Of a DNA stretch of 17,568 nt, positions 15,558 to 17,568 are shown in pieces. The notes beneath the pieces are model-generated. The model saw nothing but the letters and a program-made list of their open reading frames with translations. It had not been told where the DNA came from and ran no database searches. Within the stretch, counting starts at the first letter, position 1, and each line of letters opens with the position of its first letter. Made by a program: the position numbers and the translations under genes. Where the stretch lies: NCBI GenBank assembly GCA_944332505.1, contig CALVKC010000017.1:1-17568 (forward strand). The letters run 5' to 3'. The DNA is from an uncultured Bacilli bacterium (GTDB lineage Bacteria; Bacillota_I; Bacilli_A; RF39; UBA660).

Positions 15558-15785
15558 CTGTTACCTATATTGGTAAGGCATCGTGTTATCCAACTTTCTC
15601 CTTCTTCGGGGGTTAAAAAAAGTAATCCTTTTAAGGAGTGTGGTAATGCAATGAACGAAGATATTTTCCTTCAAGTAATTATAATTTTAGTTATCATCAT
15701 TTATGGTGGTAGCCCAAAAAAAGACGCCAACAAATAATGTAGCGTCGACAACAAATCGATGCTACCCAATATGGGTAACACTTAC
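15558..15785 (+). ncRNA. structured RNA of locus A with closing 5'-3' helix
   Basis: The predicted transcript folds so that 15559-15583 (starts TGTTACC) pairs with 15757-15780 (ends GGTAACA). There are about 23 base pairs in blocks of 7, 8, 2 and 6 with small bulges. Inside lie a pyrimidine-rich anti-Shine-Dalgarno (CTCCTT 15598-15603) facing AAGGAG (15633-15638), the small ORF, and a hairpin GACGC/GCGTC (15723-15727 with 15742-15746). The same order occurs in locus B with compensating base changes. I see no classical T-tract terminator, so the 3' end is uncertain. Known type I toxin mRNAs have similar end-to-end pairing; identity here is inferred. Confidence 0.65.
15651..15737 (+). CDS. 28-residue hydrophobic peptide (locus A), type I toxin-like
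   Basis: The ORF encodes a 28-residue peptide starting MNEDIFLQVIIILVIII, then a short polar, basic tail with a KKD motif. One hydrophobic helix of about 15 residues with charged ends is the pattern of type I toxins that insert in the cytoplasmic membrane. AAGGAG lies 12 nt before this ATG, which is long. A second ATG at 15646 has better spacing but reads only ATG-CAA-TGA, overlapping the real start. The peptide shares its nucleotide pattern (CTTC-x-AGTAAT-x-ATAATT) with the peptide of locus B. Toxicity is inferred; a small regulatory membrane peptide is the alternative. I do not recognise the family. Confidence 0.6.
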   Translation: MNEDIFLQVIIILVIIIYGGSPKKDANK

Positions 15786-15791
15786 ATATAT

Positions 15792-15820
15792 AATATACCA
15801 AAAATTTTTAAATATTACAA
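15792..15820 (-). promoter_or_regulatory. convergent antisense promoter of locus A
   Basis: On the minus strand TTGTAA (15815-15820), a 17-bp spacer and TATATT (15792-15797). Its start, near 15785, lies just outside the 3' helix strand, so the RNA would run back across the whole sense transcript. The same element, with the same spacing, stands at the same place in locus B. Confidence 0.65.
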
Positions 15821-15840
15821 CATTAATTTTTATATTTTTT
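15817..15840. repeat. 24-bp direct repeat, left copy
   Basis: An exact 24-bp match to 16077-16100, starting ACAACATTAATTTTT. The two copies bracket the palindromic region and are 260 bp apart. The left copy overlaps the -35 of the antisense promoter of locus A. Confidence 0.85.
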
Positions 15841-15843
15841 ATT

Positions 15844-16024
15844 GTGTGTTTCAAATAGATCCGTGACATATTCCAATTTGCCGTAAAATATCAGGTACCC
15901 AGGTTGTGATTAGATTGCAGAAAGGCAGTAACAATACTGCATATCACAAAAAAGTGTATCACAACCTGCCTAATATTTTACGTTTTCTCGGCATATAGTC
16001 ACTCTATAAGGAATTGAAACACAC
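15844..16024. other. 181-bp imperfect palindrome (structured RNA or small mobile element)
   Basis: The ends are an 11-bp inverted repeat, GTGTGTTTCAA (15844-15854) and TTGAAACACAC (16014-16024). Nested inside are GTGAC/GTCAC (15863-15867 with 15998-16002), a 10-bp pair CGTAAAATAT/ATATTTTACG (15882-15891 with 15973-15982) and an 11-bp pair CAGGTTGTGAT/ATCACAACCTG (15900-15910 with 15958-15968). The apex is a 6-bp hairpin GCAGTA-ACAA-TACTGC (15925-15940). The whole folds as one long bulged rod. It looks less AT-rich than its flanks and has no ORF. It may be a long-hairpin RNA (6S-like shape), a palindromic element or a DNA hairpin site. I recognise no named family. Confidence 0.65.
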
Positions 16025-16026
16025 AG

Positions 16027-16076
16027 TGTAGGTTTGACAACCATATACGTTGTCACATATGTTTGACAAACCTACA
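16027..16076. repeat. 50-bp inverted repeat with inner hairpin
   Basis: The outer arms TGTAGGTTTG (16027-16036) and CAAACCTACA (16067-16076) are perfect 10-bp complements. Inside, GACAAC (16036-16041) and GTTGTC (16049-16054) form a second stem with a 7-nt loop. GTTTGACAA occurs twice in direct order (16032-16040 and 16061-16069), giving TTGACA boxes at 16033 and 16063. On the minus strand TTGTCA (16064-16069), 16 bp and TATATG (16042-16047) could be a promoter reading into the 181-bp palindrome. No T-tract follows, so it is not a normal terminator. It may be an operator or recombination site. Confidence 0.6.
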
Positions 16077-16100
16077 ACAACATTAATTTTTATATTTTTT
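16077..16100. repeat. 24-bp direct repeat, right copy
   Basis: An exact copy of 15817-15840. Its last bases run into the T7 tract that begins the 57-bp promoter repeat of locus B, so the two repeat systems join here. Confidence 0.85.
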
Positions 16101-16151
16101 TATCTAGTTTTGTCGAATTACTTGCATAATAAAAATTAATCTATATAATAA
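16095..16151. repeat. 57-bp direct repeat, copy 2 (promoter block of locus B)
   Basis: Identical to 15497-15553 over 57 bp. It carries TTGCAT (16122-16127), a 16-bp spacer and TATAAT (16144-16149). Confidence 0.9.
16122..16149 (+). promoter_or_regulatory. promoter of small-peptide locus B
   Basis: TTGCAT and TATAAT with a 16-bp spacer, identical to locus A. The predicted start, near 16156, again meets the first bases of the end-pairing helix. Confidence 0.75.
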
Positions 16152-16155
16152 GCAA

Positions 16156-16390
16156 CTGTTACCTGCTAGTGGTAGTGCCTGCTTTAAATCCGAGTAATCT
16201 ATTACTACTCTTAAATGGGGGGTTTTGGATAAAAGGAGGCGAAGAGATGAAAGAAGAAAAAATGTTACTTCTAGTAATCATAATTATATTACTTTTAATT
16301 ATTATTAAATTAATATAAGAAAAAGACACTAGCCTAAAAAGGTATAGTGTCTGATAAACACAGGCATTATCCACTAGGGGTAACGCTTTC
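16156..16390 (+). ncRNA. structured RNA of locus B with closing 5'-3' helix
   Basis: 16158-16181 (starts GTTACC) pairs with 16361-16384 (ends GGTAAC) in about 22-23 bp with small bulges. The middle and inner parts (CTAGTGG with CCACTAG, TGCCTG with CAGGCA) differ from locus A but still pair. After the ORF comes a hairpin GACACTA/TAGTGTC (16325-16331 with 16345-16351), with an inner CCT/AGG (16333-16335 with 16340-16342). The SD region AAAGGAGGC (16232-16240) can pair 8 of 9 with GCCTGCTTT (16177-16185), part of which is the closing-helix strand. Closing and SD masking are therefore mutually exclusive. No clear T-tract terminator is seen. Confidence 0.65.
16247..16318 (+). CDS. 23-residue hydrophobic peptide (locus B), type I toxin-like
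   Basis: The 23-residue peptide starts MKEEKMLLLVIIII and is almost purely Leu/Ile from residue 7, ending in IKLI. A charged N-terminus followed by one membrane helix is typical of small membrane-active toxins. AAGGAGG stands exactly 7 nt before the ATG, the best ribosome site in this region. The ORF lies inside the end-paired RNA of locus B, at the same place as the peptide in locus A. The peptides are only loosely alike, but the central nucleotides align. Toxic function is inferred from architecture; no database match was made. Confidence 0.65.
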   Translation: MKEEKMLLLVIIIILLLIIIKLI

Positions 16391-16396
16391 ATTTAT

Positions 16397-16425
16397 AGTA
16401 TAGCAAAATTTTATATATATTACAA
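16397..16425 (-). promoter_or_regulatory. convergent antisense promoter of locus B
   Basis: On the minus strand TTGTAA (16420-16425), a 17-bp spacer and TATACT (16397-16402); predicted start near 16390, opposite the 3' end of the locus B transcript. The -35 lies about 12 bp after the stop of the secreted-protein gene, so read-through from that gene could also make antisense RNA. Confidence 0.65.
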
Positions 16426-16436
16426 TATTTTTTCAC

Positions 16437-16763
16437 TTAATTGCTTGTTAAATCAAAATATACATAACATTTATCTGTTAAACTAGAATTTAAAGTCAAT
16501 GTTTTGTTTTCTTCATTCCAAATTAAATTACTACCATTTTCACACCAAGATAAGTTGTCATTATAAGCATAACCATCACCTGGCCAAAAGGATTTGCTAG
16601 ATTCAATGTATTCTCCACTACCTATGGCAGTTTCAACCATTATTGCTAAAGTATTATTGCTATTAACAATTGTATTTTCTTTAGAATTATCAAAATATTT
16701 TTGACTTAAAATGGTACAACAAATAACACAAATAACAAATAATAATATAATTAACTTCTTCAT
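16437..16763 (-). CDS. small secreted or anchored protein with CYVYFD end
   Basis: This is a 108-residue protein. The N-terminus is a signal peptide or anchor (MKKLIILLFVICVICCTILS, with three Cys in the hydrophobic core but no standard lipobox). The exported part has two cysteines, Cys74 (LSWCENGS) and Cys99 (DKCYVYFD), which could form a disulphide around the short IWNEENKTLTLNSS segment. I have an impression of similar C-W/CYVYFD modules in exported proteins of gut Bacillota, but cannot name a family. AGAGG precedes the ATG. A TATAAT at 16789-16794 on the minus strand is a candidate -10, and an upstream terminator separates the gene from the trmD group. No clear terminator follows it before locus B. 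Confidence 0.7.
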   Translation of the reverse strand: MKKLIILLFVICVICCTILSQKYFDNSKENTIVNSNNTLAIMVETAIGSGEYIESSKSFWPGDGYAYNDNLSWCENGSNLIWNEENKTLTLNSSLTDKCYVYFDLTSN

Positions 16764-16803
16764 AACTACCTCTACTATAGTTAATTGTATTATAATTTTT
16801 AGA

Positions 16804-16835
16804 TAAAAAAATAATATAGATAAAATTAATCTATA
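16804..16835 (-). terminator. rho-independent terminator after the trmD group
   Basis: A 7-bp stem (TATAGAT 16815-16821 with ATCTATA 16829-16835) is followed on the minus strand by a T-rich tail (plus-strand A-run 16805-16811). It lies 10 bp after the stop of the 140-residue gene. The stem is AT-rich, so strength is uncertain. Confidence 0.6.
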
Positions 16836-16844
16836 CTATTTACA

Positions 16845-17267
16845 TTATCTTCCTTTACCTTTGTGTTCTTCTATTTCATCAGTTAATTCCATTACATGAA
16901 CTTTTTTTAATTCTAATTCTAAAACATATAATTTTTTTAAATATTTATCAATAAATTCTTTTCTTAAATATTCATGATATCTGTATAACATAATATTTCG
17001 TAAGCGATCAAGTTCAGTATATGCCGCTAAAACATCACCACTTGTAGTATCATCACTTGATATTAAATCAAAAATTATTTTTATTAATAAATTATATTTC
17101 TTAACTATTTTATCTTCTAATATTGATGAAGTCATATCTTTATCTAATACTGTTATTTTTTTTACTTTTTTATATCCTTTTTTAGGAGTAAATGAATAAC
17201 TTTTCTTTTCTTCATATAATAGCACTTTCTTTTCTTCATCATCATTTTTCAATATAAAACTATTCAT
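16845..17267 (-). CDS. unrecognised helical protein downstream of trmD
   Basis: I do not recognise this 140-residue, soluble, Lys/Glu-rich protein. Residues about 20-42 are basic ([20 protein letters not shown]). Residues 50-130 are likely helical with regular Leu/Ile spacing ([20 protein letters not shown]), perhaps coiled coil. It has no signal peptide or membrane helix. GGGAGG with a 6-nt gap before the ATG firmly sets the start, and the gene overlaps the end of trmD by 8 bp, so the two are co-translated. A terminator follows. It could be a tRNA- or ribosome-linked helper, but only position suggests this. Confidence 0.75.
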   Translation of the reverse strand: MNSFILKNDDEEKKVLLYEEKKSYSFTPKKGYKKVKKITVLDKDMTSSILEDKIVKKYNLLIKIIFDLISSDDTTSGDVLAAYTELDRLRNIMLYRYHEYLRKEFIDKYLKKLYVLELELKKVHVMELTDEIEEHKGKGR

Positions 17268-17568
17268 CTTTTTCCTCCCATAAATCAGGTCTTAATTCTT
17301 TTGTCTTTTTTATTTGTTCTTCAATGCGATATTTATTTATTAATTTATGATTACCACTTAATAAAATATCTGGTACTTTTAAACCTCTATATATAGCAGG
17401 TTTCGTATATTGAGGATAATCAAGTAAATTATTGTTAAAAGACTCATTTAATAGTGATTCTTCATTAATTACTCCCGGAATTAATCTAATTACACTATCC
17501 ATAATTGCCATGGCAGCAACTTCTCCACCAGTAAGTATATAATCCCCTATACTAATTATTTCATCAAC
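17260..17568 (-). CDS. trmD: tRNA (guanine-N1)-methyltransferase TrmD (3' part)
   Basis: TrmD makes m1G37 in tRNAs reading CNN codons, using S-adenosylmethionine. Only the last 102 residues are in the window; the frame is open to the right edge, so this is a partial gene. The visible part begins in the trefoil-knot SAM site, [17 protein letters not shown], and continues through the family's C-terminal motifs [22 protein letters not shown] and RPDLW. These are highly typical of TrmD. In many Bacillota rimM lies upstream and rplS near; neither can be checked here. Confidence 0.95.
   Translation of the reverse strand, partial: VDEIISIGDYILTGGEVAAMAIMDSVIRLIPGVINEESLLNESFNNNLLDYPQYTKPAIYRGLKVPDILLSGNHKLINKYRIEEQIKKTKELRPDLWEEKDE

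Noticed and set aside
15715..15726. Run of seven A before GAC in the locus A ORF as a frameshift site
   Set aside because: The A-run resembles a slippery site, but no downstream frame of interest is reached and locus B has nothing equivalent inside its ORF.
15559..15780. Invertible DNA segment or miniature element with terminal inverted repeats
   Set aside because: Homology between the loci continues outside the inverted repeats into both promoters, and arms are imperfect but covary, which fits RNA pairing better.
16000..16024. GGAATTGAAAC at 16010-16020, like the end of some CRISPR repeats
   Set aside because: There is one copy only, with no regular spacers and no cas genes; it is one arm of the palindrome.
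15844..16024. 6S RNA
   Set aside because: Length and rod shape fit, but there is no good promoter at the start, no terminator, and I cannot match the conserved bulge sequence; kept only as a possibility.
15844..16076. Integron attC-like site
   Set aside because: Bulged palindromes recall attC, but I see no convincing RYYYAAC/GTTRRRY core pair at the ends and no integrase of that type or cassette array.
16159..16392. 77-residue minus-strand ORF
   Set aside because: It is the antisense of locus B; no good start signal, and its content follows the hydrophobic plus-strand ORF and helix arms.
1..17568. TGA read as tryptophan (code 4)
   Set aside because: murG/murB and the ABC gene pair use ATGA stop-start overlaps, and proteins end at their normal lengths with TGA as stop.

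Overview
The window is a very AT-rich, gene-dense piece of a chromosome from a low-GC Bacillota. An uncultured gut Bacilli of the RF39/Mollicutes-like kind is my best guess, from composition and gene style only. TGA acts as a stop: murG/murB and the ABC ATPase/permease pair each share an ATGA overlap, so this is not mycoplasma code 4. The presence of murG, murB and ftsQ/divIB, plus a peptidoglycan-deacetylase-like protein, indicates a walled cell. Almost every gene lies on the minus strand, in tight operons with 4-32 bp overlaps.

Layout, left to right. (1) 81-786, plus strand: two small unrecognised membrane proteins. (2) 783-6184, minus strand, read right to left: a secreted TasA/camelysin-like protein, a small coiled-coil protein, a XerC/D-type tyrosine recombinase, an ABC-2 export ATPase and permease, and a membrane-anchored polysaccharide deacetylase. 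(3) 6306-10440, minus: murG, murB, ftsQ/divIB and queH, a membrane protein, and a short gene broken by an in-frame TAA that has its own promoter, Shine-Dalgarno (SD) sequence and terminator. (4) 10566-11298, plus: one unrecognised cytoplasmic gene with an extended -10 promoter and its own terminator. (5) 11289-14818, minus: a PLP enzyme of the YnbB family overlapping a short-chain dehydrogenase, an anchored coiled-coil-like protein and a DedA membrane protein. (6) 14862-15461, minus: a short GDPD-type phosphodiesterase. (7) 15462-16436: about 975 bp with no conventional gene, but dense structure. (8) 16437-17568, minus: a small secreted protein, an unrecognised helical protein and the 3' part of trmD, which runs off the right edge.

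The most interesting part is region 7. It holds two paralogous loci, A and B. Each has an identical 57-bp promoter block, a predicted RNA whose 5' and 3' ends pair through about 23 bp, a 23-28 codon ORF for a hydrophobic single-helix peptide, a hairpin at the ORF end, and a convergent antisense promoter (TTGTAA-17-TATAYT) just past the 3' end. The end-pairing helix keeps its pairing although its sequence differs between the copies, which is covariation. This architecture matches type I toxin-antitoxin modules, but I do not recognise the peptides as a named family. Between the two loci lie a 181-bp imperfect palindrome and a 50-bp inverted repeat, bracketed by an exact 24-bp direct repeat. All structure claims come from reading the sequence by eye; no folding or database search was run.
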